A DNA stretch of 64,000 nt from assembly GCA_031213475.1 (NCBI GenBank), contig JARUPZ010000034.1, positions 620,001-684,000 on the forward strand, read 5' to 3'. The notes under the pieces were generated by a model. That model was not told where the DNA came from. It searched no databases and saw nothing but the letters and a program-made list of their open reading frames with translations. Origin of the DNA: Nereocystis luetkeana. Its lineage: Eukaryota > Sar > Phaeophyceae > Laminariales > Laminariaceae. The position numbers and the translations under genes were made by a program. Shown piece after piece: positions 1-9,885 of this stretch (position 1 is its first letter; every line of letters begins with the position of its first letter).

Positions 1-179
1 CCCTTCAGCATGCCACGTCAATCCACGGCAACCTACGACACGGATCCCACCCGGACCTGATCTCACCCGGACCTATCTCTAATGTGGTGCTCTGCTCTCA
101 CCCACAAGGTGCAGAGTTTTAATTAGCCCTCCGCAGGAGCCGTCGGAGGCCCACCGACCACGCTGATCCCATCCAGACC

Positions 180-430
180 CGAGCAAGCCACGGCAAGTGG
201 GTCAAGCCGTGGTGGCTTGCCGTGGAGATTGCCGTGGGGCTTGCCGTGGAGACTGTCGTGGGGCCTGCCGTGGAGCTGTTGTGGCGTGATAGTGAGCTTG
301 CCATTGGCCGCGGGGATGGCCGCGGCGCGCCATGGGGATTGCCGTGGCGCCTGCCGTAGGGCTTGGCGTGGCTGTGGTGCCGTGGTTTGCCCATGGGTAA
401 ATGCCATGAGCTTTCACGACATGCCATGGC
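180..430. repeat. GCCGTGG-type minisatellite
   Basis: Degenerate tandem units of about 15 or 30 bp, built on TTGCCGTGG(A/G)G and ending in CCATGG/GGCATGCC palindromes. Several overlapping frames stay open on both strands because the repeat contains no stop codons, so they are not evidence of genes. A related field lies at 3150-3490. Confidence 0.8.
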
Positions 431-611
431 ATGCAGTGGATTGCCATGAGAACTATGGCGGGTTGTCATGGCATTCAGGCCATGGCACTGGCGTGGCTTG
501 CATTTGCACTGCCGCCGCAGCATGCAGTGGATTGCCATGAGAACTATGGCGGGTTGTCATGGCATTCATGCCATGGCACTGGCGTGGCTTGCATTTGCAC
601 TGCCGCCGCAC
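430..611. repeat. 91-bp tandem duplication, two copies
   Basis: The segment starting ATGCAGTGGATTGCC at about 431 recurs almost unchanged at 522, giving two head-to-tail units of 91 bp that both end GCACTGCCGCCGCA. Identity is high, so the duplication looks recent. It continues directly from the GCCGTGG minisatellite to its left. Confidence 0.9.
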
Positions 612-849
612 GGCCACCCAAAAGTAAAGTACTGCCCATCTCTCGCTGAGTGGCTTAGTGTTTTTTTCCTGATAAGCGAACAGGCTCCGACCTTTGCAAT
701 ATCACCGTGCGTGAACAAAATATAGAGTCAGCGCTCCTTTGTATCGACGCGGGCCTCTATGATTTATTCCTGCTCCGCACGAACTGCACTTGACTGTGCG
801 GGCTCGACGATTGACAGTATTTAATGCTTGTATGAGTAATTTTCTGTCC

Positions 850-1235
850 ATTTCATGGGCATGCATTTCGCGGACTATCCATGAACTGTTCGCGGACGGT
901 CCACGGACTGCCCCTGGACTGCCCCCGGACTGTCCGCGAACTATCCACGGGCGCCCCACGGAATGTCCACAGACTGTCCACGGACTATCCACGGACTCCA
1001 CCCACGGCGTCAGCGGACGGTCCACCGGCTGTCCGTGGATTACCCACGTATTGTCCTTACACTGTCCACCGACGCCAGACGGGCTATCCACGGACTCCTG
1101 CGAACACCACCCGTGCGCCACAAGGACTAACTATGCATAGTGTTCGCGGACTGTCCATGGACAATCCGCACGCTCCATGGACTGTCCTTGGACGATCCAC
1201 GGACTGTCAGCTTCAAACCTTGCTTCACACCACAC
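850..1235 (+). repeat. GTCCACGGACT minisatellite, first arm
   Basis: Short degenerate units around GGACTGTCCACGGA and CGGACTATCCACGG fill this stretch. Many are themselves palindromic (GTCCGCGGAC). It is the reverse-complement counterpart of the field at 1550-2055. Open frames here translate to repetitive Pro/Arg/Thr-rich peptides and are treated as by-products. Confidence 0.8.
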
Positions 1236-1549
1236 CCCCGCACTTGGGATTTCCATGACATTTTTTCCTCTTCGTGATTTATAGGGGTGGTCTATTGGTG
1301 TCCCCTGGTTAGGTATTTCTATCCATTACCTAGGCGTTTTACCTCCGGGGATGAGTCCTTGATGTCCCCTGATGGGGCTGTTTATCACTTCGCTAGTGTC
1401 ACATACGGAAATGGGCCGATGGTGCCCTCTGGCGGAGTTCCATCATGTCGGTAAGCGCTTTTACCCTGGGTTGTAGTATTTTCCTCCCCTCTTGGGCACG
1501 ATATGTTTGCGTTAATGACTATAGTCATTTTAGCAGTTATTGTACCATG
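1236..1549. other. spacer between the two minisatellite arms
   Basis: About 300 bp of non-repetitive sequence separating the two oppositely oriented arrays. I see no coding potential, RNA gene or known repeat in it. Confidence 0.5.
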
Positions 1550-2055
1550 TCCGCGCACAGTGCATTGCCAGTCGGCTGATAGCCCGTGGGTATTCCGTGG
1601 AGTGCCCGTGGAATTTTGGTGGGCAGTCCGCGGACACGTGGACAGTCCGTGAGCAGACCCTGGACAGTCCGTAGATAATCGGCGAATAGTCTGTGGGGTG
1701 TCCGCAACAAGCTTATGGACAGTCTACAGACAGTCCGTGGACAGTCCGTGGGGTGTCTGCGGACAATCCATGGAGCGTACATGAATAGTCCGCCGACATT
1801 CTGCACTCAGTCCGCGGATGAGTCCGTGGGGTGCCTGTGGACAGTCCGTGGGGCGTACGAGTATAGTCCGCGGATATTCCGCGGACAGTCCGCGGACACT
1901 CCGCAGACATAGTTGGTGAACAGTCCGTGGACAGTCCGCGGGTAATCCGTGGACGGTCCGCGGGGTGTCCCTGGAAAGTTTGTGAGCAGTCCGCGGAAAA
2001 TCCACTTCCGTCGACAGCCTGTGGGCAGTCCGTGGGGTCCATGGGGCGTACGAGG
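1550..2055 (-). repeat. GTCCGTGGACA minisatellite, second arm
   Basis: Degenerate units of about 12-24 bp such as GGACAGTCCGTGG and GTCCGCGGACA. The predominant orientation is the reverse complement of 850-1235, so the two fields form a very large imperfect inverted repeat around a spacer of about 300 bp. Confidence 0.8.
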
Positions 2056-2990
2056 GACGCCGTCGTGGAGCGACAGCCTGAACCGTGCCAAGCTTATGCA
2101 AGGGCCGACGCCTAGGGAGAACCAGCGAACAGAGCACACCCCTCAAAACGTTAGAGTGCATGATACCATTGAGCTCAGAGCAATTGATATTGAGCGCGAC
2201 GCCGGGTTCGCGAAACCCCGTCGAAGTCGCGCCCCGAGCCTGCGGGATCCCCAATTCTTAGAGTATCCAGCGGAACACAGGACACGATAATCCTATGAAA
2301 GTGGGCCTTGTCCAAGTGGCGGCCAGAAGTGCGACCCCGCCGCTTAAGTAAAATTATCCTCCGCACCCGATACGCCAGCATGCCGCCTTCTCCGAAGGAG
2401 CCCCCCTTGTACTTGCGGTAGACATCGCGGCAGCCGTCTTGGCTGTTCTGACGCACTACGTACAAAATCTTGCCAATGCACTCCCGACGTCAGTGTCGCC
2501 TCCCGGGCCCTCGTGTACCGACTTCCGAAATCGGCAGCTGATGACTGCGTGAGCACTTTAATATCAGTACACATCTCCACGGAGACACGGGAACAAGTTG
2601 TTTTGACTAGGGTGGAGTTGGCATACTGCGGGGGAAAGGAGCATCCTACTGCTGGGGAAGAGAACTCGTTCTTCACTATTTGCCGTCACCGCATTCTCCG
2701 CGGCCATCACCGACGACGACTGCGCCGCCGGTTTAGGCGACAGGGCTGGGAACTGGGTTTTCCATCGCCCTCACCGGGTCTATATGGCGAGTCGCCATCT
2801 CTGCTATATCCACCATAGAGGGCTAGGCCGCCACCATCGTCGTCTCCGGGGCAGCAACCAAGCTGCCATCGCTGCCGTCACCCCCCCGACGTTCGCAAGT
2901 TTTCCGACGATAGTGAGGGAACTAGCAATTGAGTCGTCGAAATCGTCGGAGGGGGCTCGATCGTTTGCGTTTGATTCTGTTTATTTGGAA
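2056..2990. other. no recognised feature
   Basis: Mixed-composition sequence with only short frames on both strands. None shows a domain or motif that I recognise. It may be a remnant of the repeat-rich element to its right, since the end of this stretch leads into a segment that recurs near 8405. Confidence 0.3.
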
Positions 2991-3127
2991 TTTTCATCGT
3001 GACAGTTACACGCTATTTCGTAGTGGTTGGAGCTGATCACCTCAGAAGGTTAGTCCGCATTTTGTCTATTGGGCTTGTGTGCTGGGGTAGTGACGCCCCA
3101 GAGAGCACTCACCCCTCTGCTGCAGGG
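2991..3127 (+). repeat. copy of a segment that recurs at 8405-8545
   Basis: The stretch with CATTTTGTC, GGGCTTGTGTGCTGGG and AGAGCACTCACCCCTCT aligns with 8405-8545 in the same orientation, with scattered substitutions. It may be one terminal part of the degraded retroelement in between, but the other shared segments occur in reversed order, so simple LTRs cannot be claimed. Confidence 0.6.
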
Positions 3128-3149
3128 CTCCACACTTTTTGAAAATTTT

Positions 3150-3490
3150 GCCGTGACATTGTCATGGTACCACCCTTGGCATACCATGGCATCCCCACGG
3201 CATCCCATGGCGCGGCATAGGATTCCATGGCGCGCCGTGGGGAGTGCCCGGCATGCCACGGGTGGTACCATGGTAACCCCGCGGCAACCGCCACGGCACT
3301 CCATGGCGACCCCACGGCATGTCATGGAAACCCCCCCGACACCCCGATGTTCAAGGCATCCAGGTTAGAGTTTGGAACGTAGTGTTAGGGTTAGGATTCC
3401 ATGGTATGCCGTGGAGGTCCGTGGAAGGTTCCGTGGTATGCCGTGGAAGATACCGTGGAAGGTTTTTCCGCAGGTGGTGCCACGGCATGT
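3150..3490. repeat. CCATGG/GCCGTGG palindrome cluster
   Basis: Dense alternation of CCATGGC, CCACGGCA and GCCGTGG in both orientations, related to the field at 180-430. Almost every 10-20 bp contains a self-complementary hexamer. Overlapping open frames on both strands reflect the repeat rather than a protein. Confidence 0.75.
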
Positions 3491-3775
3491 CGCGAAAAAG
3501 GACATTTTAATGTACATCCCGGGGAGCAGGACACAGCCACCGCTGGTACAGCAGGGAGGGGTGCTGTACCACCATCGTTGGATTTCCCCGACGGTGACAG
3601 AGGGAAAAAGGGGGACAGCCCGAAACGTGAGCTGCCCTCTGACATGCTTGGCAGTGGGTCTGCGGAGGTCAGCATTTTCCATAGAATAGCATTTTCCATC
3701 ACGTGATTCATATACCAGGTACCAGGTATAGGCTAGTGGGTAGTGCTTCCACAATCACCAACAGATATAGCCGGC

Positions 3776-3845
3776 GTCCCCGGTGGCTTGGCAGGCGGTC
3801 CGCGTGCCCACTCAGATCATTTTCGTTGGTTCGAGTGTCACCGAG
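3776..3845 (+). repeat. tRNA-like head of a SINE, separated from its body
   Basis: CGGTGGCTTGGCAGGCGG resembles a pol III A box, and TTGGTTCGAGTGTCACC lies at the B-box/T-arm position. The head is followed at once by the head of a second, complete SINE instead of by its own body. A headless SINE body follows that complete copy, so this head and the body at 4169 may be two halves of one element split by the insertion. Confidence 0.65.
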
Positions 3846-4168
3846 TCCGGTGCCCCGGTGGCTTGGTAGGTGGTTCGCGTGCCTATCAAGACCAATTTCG
3901 TGGGTTCAAGTCTCACCGAGTGCACATGCTCGCAGGAATTTTTCTTTCATGAAGAAATTGATTAGCGGAAAGCGCGAGAGCGTGAGATAGCTACATTCGA
4001 TGAAAATCGACGAGCAGTGAGAACGCTGAACCCTATGCGCGACAAAAAATAAAGGCACGTACCGGGGGGGAGAAGGGACGACACCTGTGACCACGGCTTG
4101 TCCAGAAGATCGCCGAGGGTAAAACCTCGTACGAGCTAGGCTGGAAAGTAAAAGTGATGAAAAAAAAA
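3846..4168 (+). mobile_element. tRNA-derived SINE, full-length copy S1
   Basis: The 5' part has a tRNA-like A box (GGTGGCTTGGTAGGTGG), a T-arm (GTGGG-TTCAAGT-CTCAC, five pairs with one G-T) and an acceptor-like CACCGAG end. A body of about 230 bp follows, with GCGGAAAGCGCGAGAGCGTG, GGCACGTACCGG and CCACGGCTTGTCCAGAAGAT, ending in an A-rich tail. Copies at 22483 and, inverted, at 24840 share head and body. Such elements are non-coding, transcribed by RNA polymerase III and moved by a LINE enzyme. Confidence 0.85.
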
Positions 4169-4410
4169 ACTCACAAGGACTCTTTCTTGCAAAAAAGTCG
4201 ATTAGAGGAAAGCGCGAGAGCGTAAGTTAGCAACATTCGATAAAAATCGACGAGCAGTGGGAACGCTGAACCTTATGCGCGATAAAAACGAAGACACGTA
4301 CCGGAGGGGAGACAGGACGACACCTGTGACCACGGCTTGTCCAGAAGATCGATGAGGGTAAACCCCCCTAAGCTGGAAAGTAAAAGGGATGTTGAAAAAT
4401 AAATATACAA
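4169..4410 (+). mobile_element. SINE body without tRNA head, copy S2
   Basis: Begins directly after the poly(A) of S1 with CTCACAAGGACT, the equivalent of the head/body junction in the other copies. It continues through the same body motifs to a short A-rich end. With the isolated head at 3776 it could be the older element into which S1 inserted. Confidence 0.75.
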
Positions 4411-6411
4411 TAAAAAGATGGGTCGCGATACTGTTGTAGTATATAAACATGTGCCAAGAATTCGGCCCCGGTGATGGACACGGAGTCGCATGTACGAGGG
4501 CGGAAGATCCCGGAGATGGTGCCGTGGCGTTGACGTCACGTTTAGGAACCCGCAGCCGCTACTGCTGTCAGCTACAAGGGTATCGCTGTACAGCAGTAAT
4601 ATTAAACGCCCATTCGTGGCAGCACAACCATAGGCAGCAGCAGCGTACGCCCTACTCACTGTGGGAGTCAAACGGTAGGCACCCTTGCCGGGTGTAGCGG
4701 GAAAAAGGTGGGCGTACAGCAGCAGCGAAATGCCTCAAGGAAGAGGTCTATCCTTGGGCGCCCCCGTCGTGTGATCGGTGGGGGGAAACCGGGCGGCGTA
4801 GCCGCACGTACCCCGTTACGGGAAAGTAAGTGGTGGATACGAACGATGTTGCGGAGGCAGTGTCGTTTCGACGGAGTGGCTACCGTTGTACAGCAACAGG
4901 AGGTGAAGTCCTACGGCGGAGGAGGAAGGTTGTTAGGCAACCTGGTGTTTGGAACGGCAACGGGTAGAAAGATAAAATAAACAGTAGAAATATCGAAAAA
5001 GCGAAGGTGGGGGTTTCACACGGAACCAACGGGATGTTTAGTACGGGGGTAATACTAGAGAGGCAAAGAGGGCACTCGTAGCAGGATCAATCGCACTTCA
5101 GGTAAGGAAGAGAGAGCAGTGGGAGCAGCGAGATAATCAGAGTCGATAGATATCGGGCAAAGCCCAGCACGAGCAGGGGAGAGTCAGGCGCCGAGCAGGG
5201 AGCGGCGTAGATTCATCAGGCATCGGTTTTTGTTCTGGTTTCGGGTTTGGTTCTTTGTTATTGTTATGTTTATTTTTGGAGGTAGGATGGTACGTCTCGC
5301 AAACCTTCCCAGTATCAACCATCACCTGGAGGAGAAGGAGGAAAAGGGGACCTTCGAGGCAGGGGGGCCTTCGGGACCACCAGGGCCCGGAGCAGACCAG
5401 GGGCAAGGAGCGGCCGTCGGCGTAGTGGACATGGCACCGTCAAGTGAGGGGTCTGGCAACGCTAACGTGCACAACACGTTGGGAGGTAGAGCCATACCAG
5501 TACGTAAAGTGAATTTCTCGCCGGGCGTTCGTACGCCACCAGGGAGGGGAAGGCGCAGAATAGGTCACATGCTATCACCGGGCCGTGGGGCTCGCACTCC
5601 ACAGACTCGTGGGCAAGGGCTCAGCCCCAACTGGGGAAATGCGCAGGAATTCTCCACACACCGTGTCCCTCCCCCGCGCAACAGCAAAACATTTGTTTCG
5701 CCCCGTCCAGTATTCAGGCCCCCCCATAGGCGGGGAGAGGGAGTTCGTATGAGCAAGAGGCGGGGAGGCCGCGGGGACACGGCCAGTACAATTCGCTGGG
5801 CGAGCAAGTCGGGAAAGTTTGGGCCTATAAGGACTCGTCAGACCCGCCGAAATGGCAGCCACGGCAGGGTGGGGGGCAGGGGGGACGGGGCGGAGGACGG
5901 TGGGGGAACGAGGCGGTACACCCGCAGCAGCAGCAGCTGGAGCAGTTCAATCCGCAGCAGTGGCAACAGCAGGGGGGGGGCGGGGGGACAGGAGGGGGGG
6001 GGGTGGACCACGTTGGGGGGACGAGGAGGCGTTACCACGGCAGCAGCAGCAGAAGCCAGGTCTACCGCAATAGCAGCAGGGGCGGACACACGAAGGTCGG
6101 GGAGGGTCGGGGATGTAAGCCTGTGGGAGGACAACGGACTGGGACAGCGACAGGTACAGCAACAGCGGTCAGGCCCGCCGCAGCAGCAGTGAGAGCCGTC
6201 GTACGAAAGTCGGGGGAGGTTCGAAGGAGAAGCCAGTGGGAGATAGGAGCGGCAAGGCCGCCACAGCAGCTGCAGCAGGGGCAAGCACCGGAAGAGCAGA
6301 GGCACCCTGGGCCAGCCCTGGGGTGGGGGGATAGGGGGGACATATCACACGGCACCGGATCGCAGTGGGGGGCACCGGAAGCAAGAGGCCCTCCGCGCGG
6401 GGATTTCGAAG

Positions 6412-7143
6412 GTGTGGAGGGAGCGCCGGATTGTTATTCCGGGCAGCCGACCAATTGGGGGGGAGAGGGGGGGGTTGGGGGGAGGAGGGGGAGAAGGGGG
6501 GGGAAGGTGGGGGGGGGGGGGCGACAAGCCTCCCGTTTTAGAGACGATGTGGTGGAAGGCCGGCCGCCCCAAGGCAGCCTGGGCAACACTGCGCGGGAAC
6601 GGGTTGCCTCCGCCATTCGAAACGGCGGACTCCGTGAGGCTGACCGCCAGCGGGTTTGTCCTAAAGTTGGAGGGGGCGCAACAGGTGGCATCTCTGTGCG
6701 GGATAGACGCCCGGAATTTCACCCAGAAGGAACATTTTGGCGAGGGGGGAAGGGAGGTGGACGTGTCCCTGGACCTCAGGGTGGAGGCGTTGTTTCTCCT
6801 GCTGATGAATCTCGCGCAGTACATAGTGGACAGCACCGCGGCCCCCGGGCGGGCAGCACTGCGGCGGTCGGGCGCCTTGTCGGAGCGCTTCAGGGTAGTC
6901 GCCCAAGGCACCCGGACGTTCCATGCACAGAAAGCGCGGGTAGCGGCATCGAGGCAATTCCAGCTGACGTTTGTGAAGTGCTTCAATGAGGACCTGTGCG
7001 AGTGGACGGAAGAGGTGATCAGGCGGGGGCTTCTGCTGCAGCAGGAACCAGGGAGCTCATTTCCTAGCCCGAACAAGGCGGGATCGATGCCGCTGCCTCC
7101 GTTTTCGCGGACGTACCGGTGGATCTCAGCGGCACCGATCTAA
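6412..7143 (+). CDS. gag-like frame inside the retroelement relic
   Basis: An open frame of 243 codons. The first 40 residues are almost pure Gly/Arg from G-run DNA; the rest is a normal-composition, largely helical-looking domain with a LASGFVLK-like opening, a Cys-containing centre and a basic C-terminal third. There is no zinc knuckle. Its position ahead of a pol-like stretch and inside a repeat-bounded region suggests a capsid-like Gag, but I know no family signature for it. It is treated as part of a fossil element. Confidence 0.35.
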   Translation: MWRERRIVIPGSRPIGGERGGLGGGGGEGGGRWGGGGDKPPVLETMWWKAGRPKAAWATLRGNGLPPPFETADSVRLTASGFVLKLEGAQQVASLCGIDARNFTQKEHFGEGGREVDVSLDLRVEALFLLLMNLAQYIVDSTAAPGRAALRRSGALSERFRVVAQGTRTFHAQKARVAASRQFQLTFVKCFNEDLCEWTEEVIRRGLLLQQEPGSSFPSPNKAGSMPLPPFSRTYRWISAAPI

Positions 7144-7930
7144 CTGGTGCACACGGCGCGGTCCGGCTCTTGGATAGGAGGGGAAGGGGGTGGGGACGGG
7201 GGAGGGACGGGGGGGGGTCATCGCGAAGGGTTAGAAGGCGGGAAGGGGGCGGGCGGGGGGCGGCGGAGCCTGGGGAGCGGCGTCGGGGATGGGGGGAGAG
7301 GGGCAGGGAGCGGAGGGGGGGGAGGGGGGGGAGGGGGAGGAAGAGGAGGCGGGGAGGGGGGGTGCACCACTGCGACGAATACACACGACGGGGCGCGTTT
7401 ATCCCCGAGCCTCAGAAAGAGGAGCCGTGCGGGTATATTCACGAGAACAGTCGGAAGCTTCCGAACGGCGCGTTCGTACCGCGGAAAGGGGGGGAGTAGG
7501 GGAAACGCAAGAGGGAGGGAGAGGGGGGCGAGGCGGGGGATCGGAAGGGGGCGGAGAGAGGGGGGAGGGCGACGGCAGGCCAACGAGGAAATGAGGGCAC
7601 GGGATCCGCAGCACGGCGGGGCCACCTACACGAGCAACCGGCAGCGGTACCGAGGCACCCACGACGAGGGTTAGGGCGCGGAGTTCGGGTTGGGGGTTGA
7701 GCCACGGGGGGGGACTGACTCCAGGATCGGTGGTTTTGTAGGAAAAAGGTGCGACGTCTGGCCAACGCAGGAAGGAGCAAGGGTAGCACAGGGGTTGTTA
7801 GGGAAGGTAGGGGGCGGGACGGATGCAACCGTGTGGTTGATGGGGGTTTTAGCCACGACCGCCGGAGACGTGTTGTCGTGAATTGTCCAGGGAGGGGGGC
7901 AGGAGGGGTGTAGAACATGTGGTGCGTTGA

Positions 7931-8212
7931 TTGGGCGGGTCGTTGACAGCGCCCCATATGAATCCGGAGCGCGTGGAAGCGTTCTTCGGGGACAAGCACA
8001 GTTTTCCGGGAATTGATAACTTGAAACATATCGCGCGCGTCGGGGTTCCAGTTGTTACGGGAGAACTAGTGGTGGATATGAACGATGTTCTGGAGGCAGT
8101 GTCGTTTCGACGGAGTGGCTACTGCTGTACAGCAAGAGAAGCTGAAGTCCTGCGGCGGAGCGTAATCGTAGGCAGGAAGCAGCGGCATTGTATGCCAATA
8201 GTGGAAGCATAA
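7931..8212 (+). other. pol-like fragment of the retroelement relic
   Basis: A 93-codon frame containing NPERVEAFFGD, IDNLKHIARVGVPV and, towards its end, AREAEVLRRSV. This resembles the segment that precedes the reverse-transcriptase palm in some retroelement polyproteins, where a conserved HxSxxxxxxVL motif leads into the RT. No catalytic RT motif follows. The assignment is by resemblance only. Confidence 0.35.
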
Positions 8213-8609
8213 CCATTGACCCTCACCGTGTCCAGCGGGAAGGGGAGGTGTACAGCGGCAGCTAAACGCCCCGAAGAAGCTCACTCTTGGGCACCCCCGC
8301 CGTGTGGTCGACGGGGGTTTCAGGTGAAGGAATTGAATTGAGTGTTGGTTGGTCACTGCCGTCACTGTCTTGTGAAGAATCCTGGAGGGTGTTGCTTTGT
8401 AATTTCAGTATGACAGCTACACGCCGGTTCGCTTTGGTTGGGGCCATTGACCATTTGTAGGTTAATTTGCATTTTGTCGGCTGGGCTAGTGTGCTGGGAA
8501 ATGATGCCCCTGAGAGCACTCACCCCTCTACTGTGCCTCTTGCTCCTACCCTGTTGAAAGATCAACAATGCAATTACTTGAAACCTAATTCGCATTGACG
8601 TAATGATTC

Positions 8610-9275
8610 ATGAACGTGTTCTACCATGTTCCGGCGGTCCACCCCACCGACGGCCTTTGCCTCAGCCTTTCTGCCGCTTGGCCCGCCGCCAACTGCCGGA
8701 ATGGGGTCGGCACCCCTGCCACCACCACCACGGCCGTTGGGCCTGTCGCCTGGATTGCCGCAGCCGCCATTGCCACTGCCACTCGTCGCGCGCGAGGCCA
8801 CTCTCCGGGTCCTATCGATCGCGATTTCACCATCGCGTTTAAAAGGAGTGCTGCCACGAGCACAGCCGCCGCCGCCGCCGCATGCTGGCGCTGTCGCCGT
8901 CGTGTGCACTGCCGTCACCGTTATTCAACAAGCGGCCAAACAGGCACTACTGCCCGCAATGTTGCCGTCTCCCTGGTTGCTATCGGCTTCGTCACTAGCC
9001 CCGTTGTCGATGGTCGCTCGCGCCTCGACGAAGATGTCACCTTTTACACCAACATTTTCCCTGGCGCTAGAGTCGTAGCCCCTACCGCCGCCACCACTCT
9101 CAACGCCATCGTAAACACCGCCGCAGCCGCTATACCGTATGTCGGTCGTCTCAGCCCCGGCCAGCAGTCCAGCCTGGTGACCCGTGGAAGCTTACAAAAC
9201 GTTGATGGACGTGATACTCAGTCTCTGCAGGAGAAGAAGCTACCAGGTATAGTCGTATCGCTTGTGGGGAGTTGA
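8610..9275 (+). CDS. uncharacterised Ala/Thr-rich open frame
   Basis: A 221-codon frame, Ala-rich over its middle third because the DNA is a run of GCC/CCG-like triplets. The same DNA is open in three other frames, including the opposite strand (8574-8918), so length alone is weak support. The last 90 residues have more ordinary composition (YTNIFPGARVV, AIPYVGRLSPGQQ) and could be an exon or a relic. No domain, signal peptide or splice context was recognised. Confidence 0.2.
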   Translation: MNVFYHVPAVHPTDGLCLSLSAAWPAANCRNGVGTPATTTTAVGPVAWIAAAAIATATRRARGHSPGPIDRDFTIAFKRSAATSTAAAAAACWRCRRRVHCRHRYSTSGQTGTTARNVAVSLVAIGFVTSPVVDGRSRLDEDVTFYTNIFPGARVVAPTAATTLNAIVNTAAAAIPYVGRLSPGQQSSLVTRGSLQNVDGRDTQSLQEKKLPGIVVSLVGS

Positions 9276-9464
9276 GGCTAGTAAAGCTGACACTGTTGTG
9301 GCGCTTTGGATCAATTGAAGCTCAAACCATGTCAGGTGGTTGACGTATTATGGCCGGCCATTAATACTGATTAGGGCGCGAGAAGCAGGCCAAGACACGG
9401 CTTGCGCAAACCGAAACAGGACAATAACACGAAAACAGCCAGCAAAAGTACCAAAAAGGAAATA

Positions 9465-9469
9465 CTCTT
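9465..9469. other. 5-bp target-site duplication (left), CTCTT
   Basis: CTCTT directly precedes the left LTR. The same five bases directly follow the right LTR at 14052-14056. A 5-bp duplication is usual for LTR retrotransposon integrases. Confidence 0.8.
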
Positions 9470-9875
9470 TGTTTGAGTGCAGGAGCTGTCGGACGCGTGC
9501 ACGTGTTGCACGCGTGGTCTACACCATGATCGTCGAGCAAGATAAATAAAATACTCGTACAATAAACCAAACACAACACACACCAGGTTGGGTCAATACC
9601 GGTCTGTCAGAGACCCCACCACATAAACCACACACAGGAGGTAAGCCGCACCAAGCTTGTCACCGGCTGCACCACTCACATATAGACAGGCAATATCGTT
9701 ATCATCAAAGCCCGGGTCGTATCATTAACATCAGGGACTGCTCTCGGAGGAGCAGCTCCACCCCTCCAGCCACGATGCACACTAAATAATGCCCCGATAC
9801 ATAATACGAAACCTCACCATATATGACACCCCCTATATCCGCAGACCTGTATCAAGCTACCGCATACCACAAACA
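9470..9875 (-). repeat. left LTR (3' LTR of the minus-strand element)
   Basis: Begins TGTTTGAG and ends CCACAAACA. It matches 13620-14051 throughout, including the AAACCAAACACAACACACACCAGG segment region, the CGGAGGAGCAGCTCCACCCC palindrome and the ATATCCGCAGACCTGTATC end. The polypurine-like ATAGGGGGGC (minus strand, 9876-9885) directly adjoins it. Confidence 0.9.
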
Positions 9876-9885
9876 GCCCCCCTAT

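Larger units (their letters stand above)
4480..8545 (+). mobile_element. degraded retroelement relic with gag-like and pol-like parts
   Basis: A repeat-derived region with a long Gly/Arg-rich plus-strand frame, a gag-like frame (6412-7143) and a short pol-like stretch (7931-8212), bounded by segments that occur twice. The copies near 4680-4790 and 4838-4925 match 8225-8330 and 8073-8160 in the same orientation but the opposite order. The family is uncertain: an LTR element or a DIRS/Ngaro-like element with split direct repeats are both possible. It is broken and lacks most of a polymerase. The centre is unusually rich in plus-strand G runs. Confidence 0.5.

Noticed and set aside
1-3490. CRISPR-like arrays among the short repeats
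   Set aside because: Units are degenerate and contiguous, without unique spacers of constant length, and the DNA is eukaryotic.
5230-6192. 320-codon frame as a host gene
   Set aside because: Gly/Arg-rich low complexity from G-run DNA inside a repeat-bounded retroelement relic; no domain.
7147-7674. Long frames on both strands over a G-rich stretch
   Set aside because: Gly/Arg- or Pro-rich shadows of G/C runs, open in several frames at once.
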